Shown here: positions 46,616 through 56,069 of the stretch, one piece after another
How positions within the stretch are numbered: the first letter of the stretch is position 1
How the letters are laid out: every line of letters begins with the position of its first letter
Assembly: GCF_001456115.1 (NCBI RefSeq)
Contig: NZ_CP013264.1
Coordinates: forward strand, 682,001 to 746,000
Direction of reading: 5' to 3'
Length of the DNA: 64,000 nucleotides
From: Sphingobium baderi
Lineage (GTDB): Bacteria > Pseudomonadota > Alphaproteobacteria > Sphingomonadales > Sphingomonadaceae
Program-made: the position numbers and the translations under genes
The notes under the pieces: model-generated
Seen by the model: only the letters and a program-made list of their open reading frames with translations
Database searches by the model: none
What the model was told of the DNA's origin: nothing

Positions 46616-47245
46616 ATGAACAAAGCGCTGACCCTTGCCGCCCTGCCCGTCCTTGCCTTGCTGGCCGCCTGTAATATGGGCGGCGCGGACAATGCATCAA
46701 GCCCGCAGGGCGAACTGGTGGGGGCTCGGATCGGCGGGCCCTTCACACTCACCGATCAGGATGGGAAGAAAGTCCGCTGGGACGATTTCAAGGGCCGGTA
46801 TCGCCTCGTCTATTTCGGCTATACCTATTGCCCGGACGTCTGCCCGGTGGACCTGCAACGCATCATGCAGGCGTTCGCGAGGTTCGAGAAGGAAAAGCCC
46901 GCCCTCGCCGCCAAGGTCCAGCCGATCTTCATCAGCGTCGATCCGGAACGCGACACGCCCGCCACGGTCAAGACCTATGTAAACGCCTTCCACCCGCGCC
47001 TCATCGGCCTGACCGGCACGCCGGATGAGATCGCGAAGGTGGCGAAGGATTTCGCCGTCATCTATCATCGCGAGGAGTCGCAGGGCGCAAGCGACTATCT
47101 GGTCGGACATAGCCGCACGCCCTATCTCTTCGGCCCGGACGGCGCGCCGATCGCGCTGGTGCCGGTGGACGATCCGGCCACGCCGGACGTGGATGAGGGC
47201 GCGCTCGATCATGTTCTGGCGTCCCTCGAAAAATGGGTGAAGTGA
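46616..47245 (+). CDS. SCO1/SenC-family copper chaperone lipoprotein
   Basis: A 209-aa thioredoxin-fold protein. The lipobox ends LLAAC (Cys19); the copper site is YCPDVCP (Cys72, Cys76) with a distal His in LVGHSRTPYLF. SCO proteins load copper into cytochrome oxidase. ATG 46616 gives a compact lipoprotein signal; ATG 46601 in frame is an alternative. Confidence 0.92.
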   Translation: MNKALTLAALPVLALLAACNMGGADNASSPQGELVGARIGGPFTLTDQDGKKVRWDDFKGRYRLVYFGYTYCPDVCPVDLQRIMQAFARFEKEKPALAAKVQPIFISVDPERDTPATVKTYVNAFHPRLIGLTGTPDEIAKVAKDFAVIYHREESQGASDYLVGHSRTPYLFGPDGAPIALVPVDDPATPDVDEGALDHVLASLEKWVK

Positions 47246-47249
47246 GGCA

Positions 47250-47675
47250 TTGGATTTCTGGGAAAAACCCCTCGATCAGCTCGACCGCGCGCAGTGGGAA
47301 GCGCTGTGCGACGGATGCGGCAAATGCTGCCTGCACAAGGCGGAGGATGAGGATACCGGCCGCATCTATCCCACCAATGTCGCCTGCCGCCTGCTCGATC
47401 GGCACAGCGGGCAATGCACCAGCTACAAGGATCGCCGCCGCTTCGTTCCGGATTGCGTGCGCCTGACACCGCAAAAGGTGCAGACGATAAGCTGGCTCCC
47501 CCGCACCTGCGCCTATCGCCTGCGGGGTGAGGGTAAGCCGCTGCCCGCATGGCATTACCTCATCAGCGGCGACCGCGAAGCCGTGCATCGCGCCGGGGAA
47601 TCCGTGCGCGGCTGGACCGTGGCGGAGGCGGAAGCGGGCGATTGGGAACATCATCTTGTCGACCGGGAAATCTGA
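47250..47675 (+). CDS. YcgN/UPF0260 cysteine-cluster protein
   Basis: A 141-aa protein with a CDGCGKCC cluster and further cysteines (NVACRLLD, GQCTSYKD, PDCVRL, RTCAYR), the pattern of the UPF0260 (YcgN) family, which may bind Zn or Fe. It begins at TTG 47250, 4 bp after the SCO stop. It overlaps the metallopeptidase gene by 20 bp. Function is unknown. Confidence 0.87.
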   Translation: MDFWEKPLDQLDRAQWEALCDGCGKCCLHKAEDEDTGRIYPTNVACRLLDRHSGQCTSYKDRRRFVPDCVRLTPQKVQTISWLPRTCAYRLRGEGKPLPAWHYLISGDREAVHRAGESVRGWTVAEAEAGDWEHHLVDREI

Positions 47676-48369
47676 CGAAGCCGCGATCCTGATCGACGGC
47701 GTCGCGGTTCCGGTGCGGGTGCGCCGCTCCGCCCGTGCGCGCGCCTACAAGCTGTCGCTGGACGCGGCGCGGGGCGAACTGCGCCTCTCCCTCCCCGCGC
47801 GTGCCAGCCTGAAACGCGCGCTCGGCTGGGCGCAGGGGCATGAAGGCTGGGTGCGGGCGCAGATGGCGGCCCGCCCGGCCATGGCGACGCTGCGCGACGG
47901 CGCGGTCTTTCCGCTGGAGGGGCGGGATGTGCGGATATGCTGGACCCCCGGCGCATCGCGCACGATCCGGCTGGAAGGCGACCGGCTGCTGCTGGGCGGG
48001 GCCGAAGAGTCGGTCGGCGCGCGCGTGCTGCGCTGGCTCAAGGGCCGGGCAAAGGCAGTGCTGGAAAGCGAAACGCGGGAGCTGGCGGCACAGCATGGGC
48101 TGGCGGTCGCGTCGGTCGGCGTGGGCGATCCGCGCAGCCGCTGGGGCAGTTGCGCGTCGAACGGGACGATCCGCTATAGCTGGCGCCTGATCCTCTGTCC
48201 GCCGGAAGTGCGGCAAGCGACCGTCGCGCATGAACTGGCGCATCTGATCCACATGGACCACAGCCCCGCCTTCCACGCGGCCCACGCCCGCCTGCTGGGC
48301 CGCGATCCCCGCCCGGCGCGGGCATGGCTGCGAGCGCATGGGGCGGCGCTGCATCGCTTCGTCGGGTAA
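47656..48369 (+). CDS. YgjP/DUF45-family zinc metallopeptidase
   Basis: A 237-aa protein with SRWGSCASNGTIRYSWRL and the zinc site HELAHLIHMDHS (HExxH plus third ligand), typical of YgjP proteins. The first 45 residues (VPVRVRRSARARAYKLSL) match the family start, so TTG 47656 is chosen. The protease role is inferred from motif; substrates are unknown. Confidence 0.85.
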   Translation: MSTGKSDEAAILIDGVAVPVRVRRSARARAYKLSLDAARGELRLSLPARASLKRALGWAQGHEGWVRAQMAARPAMATLRDGAVFPLEGRDVRICWTPGASRTIRLEGDRLLLGGAEESVGARVLRWLKGRAKAVLESETRELAAQHGLAVASVGVGDPRSRWGSCASNGTIRYSWRLILCPPEVRQATVAHELAHLIHMDHSPAFHAAHARLLGRDPRPARAWLRAHGAALHRFVG

Positions 48370-48416
48370 GAAGGCGGATTGGCCCAGGGTGGACGTTCAA
48401 ATCCTCCTCAAACACC

Positions 48417-50828
48417 CTAGTCCGCCCGCATGGCCTCTTCGATCAGCGCTTCCGCTTCGATCAGCAGGGCATCTTCCGCCGCATGCTGGGCGACCTGCTC
48501 GCGGCCGATGAGGATGAGGACCGGAACTGCCAGCGGACTGACGCGCTCCAGCGGCATGTGCAGCATGGTGGACGCGGCGCGGTCTATGAGGTCGCCCAGA
48601 CGCCCCACATCCGTCATCCGCGCGCGGGCGTCGGCCCATGCCGCTTTCAGCAGCAGATGGTCGGGCTGATATTTGCGGAGCACATCGTAGATGAGGTCGG
48701 TGGAAAATGTGACCTGCCGACCGGTCTTGCGCTTGCCGGGATGCTGGCGCTCGATCAGGCCGGAAATCACCGCCACGTCGCGGAAGGCGCGCTTGAGCAG
48801 GCTTGATTGCTCGACCCATTCCACGAATTCATGGTCGAGTATGTCGGCGGAAAACAGGCTTTGCGGGTCGGTGACGGGCTTGAGGCCATAGACCGCCAGC
48901 GCATAATCGTTCGACACGAACCCCATCGGCATCAGGCCCTGCGCGTCCATGCGGCGGGTGAGGAGCATCCCCAGCGACTGATGCGCGTTCCACCCTTCGA
49001 AACTGTAGCAGACGAGATAGTGGCGGCCTTCATGCGGGAAGGTTTCGATCAATAGCTGGCCCGGCTGCGGCAGGGCGGAGCGATATTTCTGCATCTCCAG
49101 CCAATCGCGCACATCCTCCGGAAAGCGGTGCCATTCCTCCGGCTGGGCAAGGAAGCGCCGCACGCGGTCGGCCAGGCGCGTGGACATGGCCATGCGGGTG
49201 CCGCCCCAGCTTGGGATGCGCGCCTGTTTCGACGTGGCGCGGACGATGAGGTCGGCGGTGTCCATCCGCACCGTCTCCAGCGCCATGCCGGAAAAGAAGA
49301 AGCTGTCACCCGGGCGCAGGGTTGCGGCGAACCCCTCCTCCACCGTGCCCAGCTTGCGGCCGTTGGCGAAGCGCACGTCGAGCACCGGCTGATCGACGAT
49401 GATGCCCGCGTTCATGCGATGCTGTTGGATGAAGCGGGGATGGGAGACGCGCCATGTCCCGTCCTGTTCCCGCGTCAGCCGCTTGAATCGGTCATAGGCG
49501 CGCAGGGCGTAGCCGCCGCCCTCGATGAAATGGAGGACATGGGCGAAGGCCTCGTCCGTCAGCGCGCCATAGGGCATGGCGGAACGGACTTCGGCGAGCA
49601 GTTCCTCCTCGCGGAAGGGCGCGGCGCAGGCCATCGCCATCACATGCTGGGCCAGCACGTCGAGGCCGCCGGGGCGGAAATCGTCGCTGTCGCGCTCGCC
49701 CGATTCCACCGCGTCCAGCGCGGCGCGGGCTTCCAGATATTCAAAGCGGTTGCCGGGAATCAGGATCGCCTCGCTAGGCGCGTCGAGCCGGTGATTGGCG
49801 CGCCCGATACGCTGGAGCAGGCGGGAGGAGCCTTTGGGCGCGCCCATCTGGATCACGCAATCGACATTGCCCCAATCGACGCCCAGGTCGAGGCTGGCCG
49901 TGGCGACGAGGGCGCGGAGCCTGCCCGCCGCCACGGCGCTTTCGACCTTGCGGCGCGCTTCGATGGACAGGCTGCCATGGTGGATGGCGATGGGCAGGTT
50001 CGCGTCGTTCACCGACCAGAGCGACTGGAAGATCAGCTCCGCCAATCCCCGCGTGTTGCAGAAGACGAGCGTGGTCTGCCGCCTTTCGATCTCCGCCATC
50101 ACCTGTTTGGCGGCATATTTGCCGCTATGGCCGGACCATGGCACGCTGCCTTCGGGAATGAGGATGGTGACATGAGGGTCCGCCCCCTGCTCGCCGATGA
50201 CGGGCGTGACCGCGTTGATGTCGCCATCGGGCGCGAGCCAGGCGCGATAGGCGTCCACATCCGCGACGGTGGCGGAAAGGGCGACGCGGCGCAGGCCGGG
50301 ATGGATGGCCTGCAGGCGCGATAGCGAGAGGTTGAGCAGGTCGCCGCGCTTTTGTGTCGCGAAGGCGTGGACTTCGTCGATGATGACGGTCTTCAAATGC
50401 GCGAACATCAGGAAGCTGTCGGGATAGCTCAGCAGCAATGAGAGCGATTCGGGCGTCGTGAGCAAGATCTGCGGTGGACGCGCGCGCTGGCGGGCCTTGC
50501 GGTCCGAAGGCGTGTCGCCTGTGCGGGTTTCGACGCGGATCGGAAGACCCATCTCCTCGATCGGCGTGAGGAGGTTGCGGCGCACGTCCACCGCCAGCGC
50601 CTTCAGGGGCGAGACATAAAGCGTGTGAAGGCCCTCGGCGGGATTGTCGATAAGGTCGGTCAGCGTGGGCAGGAAACCGGCGAGCGTCTTGCCCGCGCCG
50701 GTCGGGGCGACGAGCAGCGTGTGCTCGCCCCGGCGCGCCGCCTCCAGCATATCGCGCTGATGACGGCGCGGATGCCAGCCGCGATCCGCCAACCATCGCT
50801 CCAGCGGATCGGGAAGGCGTGCGTCCAT
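48417..50828 (-). CDS. Ligase-associated DNA damage response DEXH-box helicase (Lhr-like)
   Basis: An 803-aa SF2 helicase. It has Walker A APTGAGKTLAGFL, IDEVHAF box II, ALSATVAD motif III, VFCNTRGLAE, SLDLGVDWG and RIGRANHR motif VI, then an Lhr-type winged helix/C-terminal domain. Homologues normally sit next to an ATP-dependent DNA ligase, an MBL exonuclease and PdeM. Here none is adjacent: the downstream neighbour is convergent and the upstream one divergent. I start it at ATG 50828 (MDARLPDP). Confidence 0.9.
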   Translation of the reverse strand: MDARLPDPLERWLADRGWHPRRHQRDMLEAARRGEHTLLVAPTGAGKTLAGFLPTLTDLIDNPAEGLHTLYVSPLKALAVDVRRNLLTPIEEMGLPIRVETRTGDTPSDRKARQRARPPQILLTTPESLSLLLSYPDSFLMFAHLKTVIIDEVHAFATQKRGDLLNLSLSRLQAIHPGLRRVALSATVADVDAYRAWLAPDGDINAVTPVIGEQGADPHVTILIPEGSVPWSGHSGKYAAKQVMAEIERRQTTLVFCNTRGLAELIFQSLWSVNDANLPIAIHHGSLSIEARRKVESAVAAGRLRALVATASLDLGVDWGNVDCVIQMGAPKGSSRLLQRIGRANHRLDAPSEAILIPGNRFEYLEARAALDAVESGERDSDDFRPGGLDVLAQHVMAMACAAPFREEELLAEVRSAMPYGALTDEAFAHVLHFIEGGGYALRAYDRFKRLTREQDGTWRVSHPRFIQQHRMNAGIIVDQPVLDVRFANGRKLGTVEEGFAATLRPGDSFFFSGMALETVRMDTADLIVRATSKQARIPSWGGTRMAMSTRLADRVRRFLAQPEEWHRFPEDVRDWLEMQKYRSALPQPGQLLIETFPHEGRHYLVCYSFEGWNAHQSLGMLLTRRMDAQGLMPMGFVSNDYALAVYGLKPVTDPQSLFSADILDHEFVEWVEQSSLLKRAFRDVAVISGLIERQHPGKRKTGRQVTFSTDLIYDVLRKYQPDHLLLKAAWADARARMTDVGRLGDLIDRAASTMLHMPLERVSPLAVPVLILIGREQVAQHAAEDALLIEAEALIEEAMRAD

Positions 50829-51006
50829 GATGGGGATGTAGGAAGGGGCGACCGCCCTGTCACTTCCGGCCGCGACGAACAGAATAATAATACCATCAGA
50901 AGAAATAATGTTTCGCCGCGCCTCTGGCTCTTTCGCGTCCTCATGCGTTACACTCGCGCCATGACAGCGGCGCTCCAGACGCCGCATTTTGCAGGAGTAT
51001 CCGACT

Positions 51007-52335
51007 ATGACCGGCGAAACCGAAGCCGAGTTGACCGGCGCAGAACCCTCTCACAACCGGCGCCATCCCAAGGCCCCCATCATGGAGATAGAGGGCCGCA
51101 AGCTGAAGCCCGCGACGCTGATGATGGGCCATGGCTATGACCCCACTTTGTCCGAAGGATCGTTGAAGCCGCCGATCTTCCTCACCTCCACCTTCGCCTT
51201 TGAAAGCGCGGCGGCGGGTAAGCGGCATTTCGAGGGCGTGACCGGCATCCGCCCCGGCGGCGCGGAGGGCCTCGTCTATTCCCGCTTCAACGGGCCGAAT
51301 CAGGAAATCGCCGAAGACCGGCTTTCCGTGTGGGAGGAAGCGGAGGATGCTCTGCTCTTTTCCAGCGGCATGTCCGCCATCGCCACCACCCTGCTCGCGC
51401 TGGTGCAGCCGGGCGACGTGATCGTGCATAGCGCGCCGCTCTATGCCGCGACGGAATCGCTGATCGGACGCATTCTGGGGCGGTTCGGGGTGCAGTGGCT
51501 CGATTTCCCGGCGGGCGCGACCGAAGAAGAGATCGGGGCCGTCATCGAAAAGGCGAAGGGCATGGGGCGGGTCGCTCTGCTTTACCTCGAAAGCCCGGCC
51601 AACCCGACCAATGTGCTGGTCGATCTGGAAGCGGTCGCCGCGCGGCGCGACGCCCTGTTCGCGGGCGCGGAGCATGTGCCGCCGATCGCCATCGACAACA
51701 CTTTCCTTGGGCCGCTCTGGCACCATCCGCTCAGCCATGGGGCGGATCTCGTCATCTATTCGCTCACCAAATATGCGGGCGGGCACAGCGATCTGGTCGC
51801 GGGCGGCGTGCTGGGGTCCGATGCGCTGATCAACACCGTCCGGCTGATGCGGAACACCATCGGCACCATCCTCGACCCCCATTCGGCGTGGATGCTGCTG
51901 CGGAGCCTGGAGACGCTGGAATTGCGGATGAGCCGCGCCGGCGAAAATGCGGAAAAGGTCTGCGCCTGGCTCAGGGACCAGCCGCAGGTGGAGAAGGTCG
52001 TCTATCTCGGCTTCCCCGAAACCGATCGGCAGGCCGACATCTACCGCCGCCATTGCACGGGAGCGGGCTCCACCTTCTCCCTCTATCTGAAGGGTGGAGA
52101 GGCGGAGGCGTTCGCCTTCCTCGACGCGCTCAAGATCGCGAAGCTGGCGGTCAGTCTTGGCGGCACGGAAACGCTGGCGAGCCATCCCGCCGCGATGACC
52201 CATCTGTCCGTCCCGGCGGAGCGCAAGAAGGCGCTCGGCATCGGCGATAATATGGTGCGGATTTCCATCGGCTGCGAGGATGCGGACGACCTGATCGCCG
52301 ACTTCGCCCAGGCATTGCGGGCGACGGAGGGCTAG
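51007..52335 (+). CDS. Cystathionine gamma-synthase/lyase family PLP enzyme
   Basis: A 442-aa fold-type I PLP enzyme. Key parts are YSRFNGPNQEIAEDRL, SSGMSAIATTLLAL (cofactor phosphate), the AIDNTF Asp, and the lysine loop SLTKYAGGHSD. A 30-residue N-terminal extension precedes the family start. AGGAG is nine bases before ATG 51007. It could be cystathionine gamma-synthase, gamma-lyase or methionine gamma-lyase; sequence alone does not settle it. Its stop overlaps the convergent HAD gene by 4 bp. Confidence 0.9.
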   Translation: MTGETEAELTGAEPSHNRRHPKAPIMEIEGRKLKPATLMMGHGYDPTLSEGSLKPPIFLTSTFAFESAAAGKRHFEGVTGIRPGGAEGLVYSRFNGPNQEIAEDRLSVWEEAEDALLFSSGMSAIATTLLALVQPGDVIVHSAPLYAATESLIGRILGRFGVQWLDFPAGATEEEIGAVIEKAKGMGRVALLYLESPANPTNVLVDLEAVAARRDALFAGAEHVPPIAIDNTFLGPLWHHPLSHGADLVIYSLTKYAGGHSDLVAGGVLGSDALINTVRLMRNTIGTILDPHSAWMLLRSLETLELRMSRAGENAEKVCAWLRDQPQVEKVVYLGFPETDRQADIYRRHCTGAGSTFSLYLKGGEAEAFAFLDALKIAKLAVSLGGTETLASHPAAMTHLSVPAERKKALGIGDNMVRISIGCEDADDLIADFAQALRATEG

Positions 52336-53006
52336 GGCCAGTCGACCCGCGTCCACCCGCGTTCAGCCGCCAGTTTCGCCAGCGGCTTGTGCGGGTTGGC
52401 GGCGTGGGGCACGTCGGAAAATTCCAGCATCGGCGCGTCCGACACATGGTCGGAATAGGAACGGATATGCGCTTGTGCGCGGTCGATGGCCTGCGCCGCC
52501 ATCCACGCCTTTATCATGCGGAGCTTACCAGTGTCGTAGCAATTCTCGCCCGCGATCCGGGCGCGGACATAGCGCAGATCCTGGCTCAGATGATCGGTCG
52601 CGATCACCGCGTCGAAGCCCAGCCGCCGCGCGATCGGCTCGACATAGAGGCGGTAGGAGGCGGTTGCGAGCACCAGCGTGCACCCGTCCGCCCTGTCCCG
52701 CGCGATCTGCGCCAGCGCGCCGGGGCGGACATTGCCTTCCACCACCTTCGCGGCATAGCTTTCCACATGCGGCATCAGCTTCGCGCGCTCGACATTCCAG
52801 CCGATCATCAGGCCCTGATTGACTTCCTTGAGCCGCTGGCGCGTCACCAGTTTCAATACATAGGCCAGCATCATCAGGACCACGCCCGGAAACAGCAGCA
52901 GCCGCCAGGGCGCCATATGCCGCGCCACATGCAGCAGAAAGCCCGTATAGGTGCCCGAATAAGTGACCGTCCGGTCCATGTCGTAAATCGCCAGCCTGTG
53001 CGTCAT
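52332..53006 (-). CDS. HAD-IB family phosphatase (SerB-like)
   Basis: A 224-aa HAD hydrolase: motif I YDMDRTVT, motif II LATASYR, and the C-terminal SDHVSDAPML motif (IV). A hydrophobic segment (LLLFPGVVLMMLAYVL) lies in the cap region, as in PSPase homologues acting on membrane substrates such as lysophosphatidic acid or phosphatidylglycerol phosphate. Substrate unknown. Confidence 0.85.
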   Translation of the reverse strand: MTHRLAIYDMDRTVTYSGTYTGFLLHVARHMAPWRLLLFPGVVLMMLAYVLKLVTRQRLKEVNQGLMIGWNVERAKLMPHVESYAAKVVEGNVRPGALAQIARDRADGCTLVLATASYRLYVEPIARRLGFDAVIATDHLSQDLRYVRARIAGENCYDTGKLRMIKAWMAAQAIDRAQAHIRSYSDHVSDAPMLEFSDVPHAANPHKPLAKLAAERGWTRVDWP

Positions 53007-53104
53007 GCCGCTATCGAAACTTTTTGCCCTTACCCTTCGTTATCCTAGCGGATGGGCCGTTTCGGCTTGCCGCGCAACCGATAATGGACCACTAATCCTG
53101 ACGC

Positions 53105-54214
53105 ATGAACAAAGCCGCTGAACTTGCTGAGGAAACGCGCGACGGCGGCACGGTCGTGCGGCTTTCCGGCACGCTCACCATCGCCTGCCTGCATGACCTG
53201 CCCGCGCGGCTGGACGCGCTGGAGGCTCCGGTCGGCGCCATAGACCTGTCTGGCGTCGATCATATGGACACGATCGGCGCATGGACCGTGCACCGCACCG
53301 CCAAGCGGCTGGACTGCCCCGTCAGCGGCGGCAGCGCCGATGCGGAAAAAATGATCGCGGCCGTCGGCGAACTGGACGAGCCGGTCGCGATCCGTCCCGA
53401 ACATGTGTCGCCCCTGAAACGCGTGCTGGGCGAAATCGGCGAAGCGGTCGTCAACTCGGGCGCGACCCTGCTCGGCCTGCTCGGCTTTTTCGGCGCGACG
53501 CTGGTGGCGGCCTGGAATGTGATCCGCCACCCCAGCCGCTTCCGCGTCAATGCCGTGGTGCAGCGGTTCGAGGTCGTGGGCGTGTCGGCGCTGGGCATCA
53601 TCGGCCTGATGAGCTTCCTGATCGGCATCGTCATCGCCCAGCAGGGATCGGTGCAGTTGCGCCAGTTCGGCATGGAGATGCTGACGATCAACCTGGTCGG
53701 CCGGCTGACCTTCCGCGAACTGGGCGTATTGATGACGGCGATCATGGTGGCGGGCCGCTCCGGCTCCGCCTTCGCCGCGCAGCTGGGCACCATGAAGCTG
53801 ACCGAGGAAGTGGACGCGATGCGGACCATCGGCGTCTCCCCCATGGAGGCGCTGGTGCTGCCCCGCACGCTGGCGGTGGTGGTGATGATGCCGCTGCTGG
53901 GCTTTTATTCGTCGGTCATCGCGGTCATCGGCGGCGGGTTCCTGTGCGCGGTTGCGCTCGACATTCCGCCGATCACCTTTGTTCAGCGCCTGCGTGAAGT
54001 GGTGCCGATCACCGATTTGTGGGTCGGCCTCATCAAGGCGCCGGTGTTCGGCCTCATCATCGCTATTTCGGGCTGTTTTCAGGGGATGCAAGTCAAGGCC
54101 AATGCGGAGGAAGTCGGTTTGCGAACCACCTCCGCCGTGGTGCAGGCGATCTTTCTCGTCATCGTGATCGACGCCTTTTTCGCGGTCTTCTTCACCTGGG
54201 TGGGCTGGAACTGA
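53105..54214 (+). CDS. mlaE: MlaE-type ABC permease with N-terminal STAS domain
   Basis: A 369-aa protein. Residues 1-90 resemble a STAS domain (GTVVRLSGTLTIACL, IDLSGVDHMDTIGAW), the role played by the separate MlaB in E. coli. The rest is the MlaE permease: GLMSFLIGIVIAQQGSVQLRQFG and AGRSGSAFAAQLG. It moves phospholipids between the inner membrane and the MCE protein. It overlaps mlaF by one base. Confidence 0.92.
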   Translation: MNKAAELAEETRDGGTVVRLSGTLTIACLHDLPARLDALEAPVGAIDLSGVDHMDTIGAWTVHRTAKRLDCPVSGGSADAEKMIAAVGELDEPVAIRPEHVSPLKRVLGEIGEAVVNSGATLLGLLGFFGATLVAAWNVIRHPSRFRVNAVVQRFEVVGVSALGIIGLMSFLIGIVIAQQGSVQLRQFGMEMLTINLVGRLTFRELGVLMTAIMVAGRSGSAFAAQLGTMKLTEEVDAMRTIGVSPMEALVLPRTLAVVVMMPLLGFYSSVIAVIGGGFLCAVALDIPPITFVQRLREVVPITDLWVGLIKAPVFGLIIAISGCFQGMQVKANAEEVGLRTTSAVVQAIFLVIVIDAFFAVFFTWVGWN

Positions 54215-55086
54215 TGGCGGCGGAAATCGAATCGGTTGAGGAAGAGCGCGTCGAAAAGGCGGTTGAGGGCAATGGCATCGCCATTTGCGTGCGCGACCTT
54301 CGCACCAGCTTCGGCGATCAGATCGTGCATGACGGACTGGACCTCGACGTACGCAAGGGCGAAATCCTGGGCGTCGTCGGCGGATCGGGCACCGGCAAGT
54401 CGGTGCTGATGCGGGCCATCATCGGCCTGCAGATTCCCGACCGGGGCGAGATCGAGGTTTTTGGCGAGCCGATGATCGGGCGGCTGGATGACGAAGCCCT
54501 GGCCATTCGCAAGCGCTGGGGCGTGCTGTTTCAGGGCGGCGCGCTGTTTTCCACGCTGACGGTGGCGGAGAATGTGGAAGTGCCGATCCGGGAATATTAT
54601 CCCAATATCGGCGCGCAGCTTCGGGATGAGATCGCCGCCTACAAGATTCGCATGACCGGCCTGCCCGCTGATGCCGGACCCAAATATCCCGCCGAACTGT
54701 CCGGCGGCATGAGGAAGCGCGCCGGGCTTGCCCGCGCATTGGCGTTGGACCCGGACCTTCTGTTTCTGGACGAGCCGACGGCGGGGCTGGACCCCATCGG
54801 CGCGGCGGCTTTCGACGATCAGACGCGACGGTTGCAGCGGACGCTGGGCCTGACCGTCTTTCTCATCACCCATGATCTCGACACGCTCTATTCGATCTGT
54901 GACCGGGTGGCGGTGCTGGCGGATAAAAAGGTGATTGCGGTGGGTACGATCGACGAATTGCTGGCGACCGACCATCCCTGGATACAGGAATATTTCAACG
55001 GCCCGCGCGGCCGCGCCGCCACGGCGGCGGTGGAGCGCGAGCGCGGCAAGACCGCTGCCGAAACCCAAGCGGACGGAAGGCGATAG
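54214..55086 (+). CDS. mlaF: MlaF-type ABC ATPase
   Basis: A 290-aa ATPase with Walker A VVGGSGTGKSVLM, Q-loop FQGGALFSTL, signature LSGGMRKRAGLARAL, Walker B LLFLDEPTAGLDP and switch His ITHDLD. The arrangement and 3-bp gap to mlaD mark a lipid ABC transporter operon. Confidence 0.94.
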   Translation: MAAEIESVEEERVEKAVEGNGIAICVRDLRTSFGDQIVHDGLDLDVRKGEILGVVGGSGTGKSVLMRAIIGLQIPDRGEIEVFGEPMIGRLDDEALAIRKRWGVLFQGGALFSTLTVAENVEVPIREYYPNIGAQLRDEIAAYKIRMTGLPADAGPKYPAELSGGMRKRAGLARALALDPDLLFLDEPTAGLDPIGAAAFDDQTRRLQRTLGLTVFLITHDLDTLYSICDRVAVLADKKVIAVGTIDELLATDHPWIQEYFNGPRGRAATAAVERERGKTAAETQADGRR

Positions 55087-55089
55087 GAT

Positions 55090-56052
55090 ATGGAAACCCG
55101 CTCCAATCATGTGCTGGTGGGCACGGTCACGCTGCTGCTGCTGGCCGCGATCATGATCGCCGCCTTCTGGTTCTCACGCCTTTCGGACGGCGAGAACAAG
55201 GAATATGACATTTTCTTCAAGCAGTCGGTGAACGGCCTCGCCAAGGGGTCGAGCGTCAACTATTCGGGCGTGCCTTCGGGGCAGGTCGAGAAGATCGAGC
55301 TGTGGAAGCGCGATCCCGGCTTCGTGAAGGTCCGCATTTCCGTGAAGGAAGGGACGCCGGTGCTGCTCGGCACCACGGCGACCATTCAGGGCGTGGGCTT
55401 CACCGGTGTTTCGGAAATCGTGCTGGATGGCGCGGTCAAGGGGGCGCCGCCGATCAAATGCCCGGAAAATAATCCGCAATCCGTCTGTCCCGATGGCGTG
55501 CCGATCATTCCCACCAAGCCCGGCGCGCTGGGCGAGCTGCTCAACAATGCGCCGCAACTGCTCGAACGGCTGTCCACGCTGACCGAGCGGCTGACGGAAC
55601 TGTTGAGCGACAAGAATCAGCAGTCTTTCGCCGGCATCCTCGCCAATGTGGAGAAGGTGACGGGCGCAATGGCCGATCGCAGCCCCGAAATCGCCGCGAC
55701 GCTGGCCGAAGCGCGCATCGCCGTGCAACGGACGGGCATCGCCGCCGAGAATATCGGCAAGCTCGCCGCGACCACGGATTCGCTGTTGAACGATGAAGGC
55801 CGTCCGCTGATGGCCGACCTGCGTAAGAGCGTGCAATCCGCCACCCGCAGCATCGACACGCTCGACAAGACCATTGCCGAAGCGCAGCCGGGTGTTCACG
55901 CCTTCAGCAACCAGACCATGCCGGAAGTGAACCAGCTTGTCCGCGACCTGCGCGAAATGTCGCGCGCTTTCCGCGGCGTGGCCGAAAAGCTCGACCAGCA
56001 GGGTGCGGGCTCGCTGGTCGGATCGCCCAAATTGCCCGATTACAAGAATTAA
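55090..56052 (+). CDS. mlaD: MCE-domain substrate-binding protein (MlaD-like)
   Basis: A 320-aa protein anchored by one N-terminal helix (VLVGTVTLLLLAAIMIAAFW). The MCE domain follows (SVNGLAKGSSVNYSGVPSGQV, KVRISVKEGTPVL). The long C-terminal coiled region (about 160-300) is larger than in E. coli MlaD and could form a periplasmic tube or bridge. It carries lipids between ABC core and outer membrane partners. Confidence 0.92.
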   Translation: METRSNHVLVGTVTLLLLAAIMIAAFWFSRLSDGENKEYDIFFKQSVNGLAKGSSVNYSGVPSGQVEKIELWKRDPGFVKVRISVKEGTPVLLGTTATIQGVGFTGVSEIVLDGAVKGAPPIKCPENNPQSVCPDGVPIIPTKPGALGELLNNAPQLLERLSTLTERLTELLSDKNQQSFAGILANVEKVTGAMADRSPEIAATLAEARIAVQRTGIAAENIGKLAATTDSLLNDEGRPLMADLRKSVQSATRSIDTLDKTIAEAQPGVHAFSNQTMPEVNQLVRDLREMSRAFRGVAEKLDQQGAGSLVGSPKLPDYKN

Positions 56053-56069
56053 GACGAGGGAGCCGGAAG

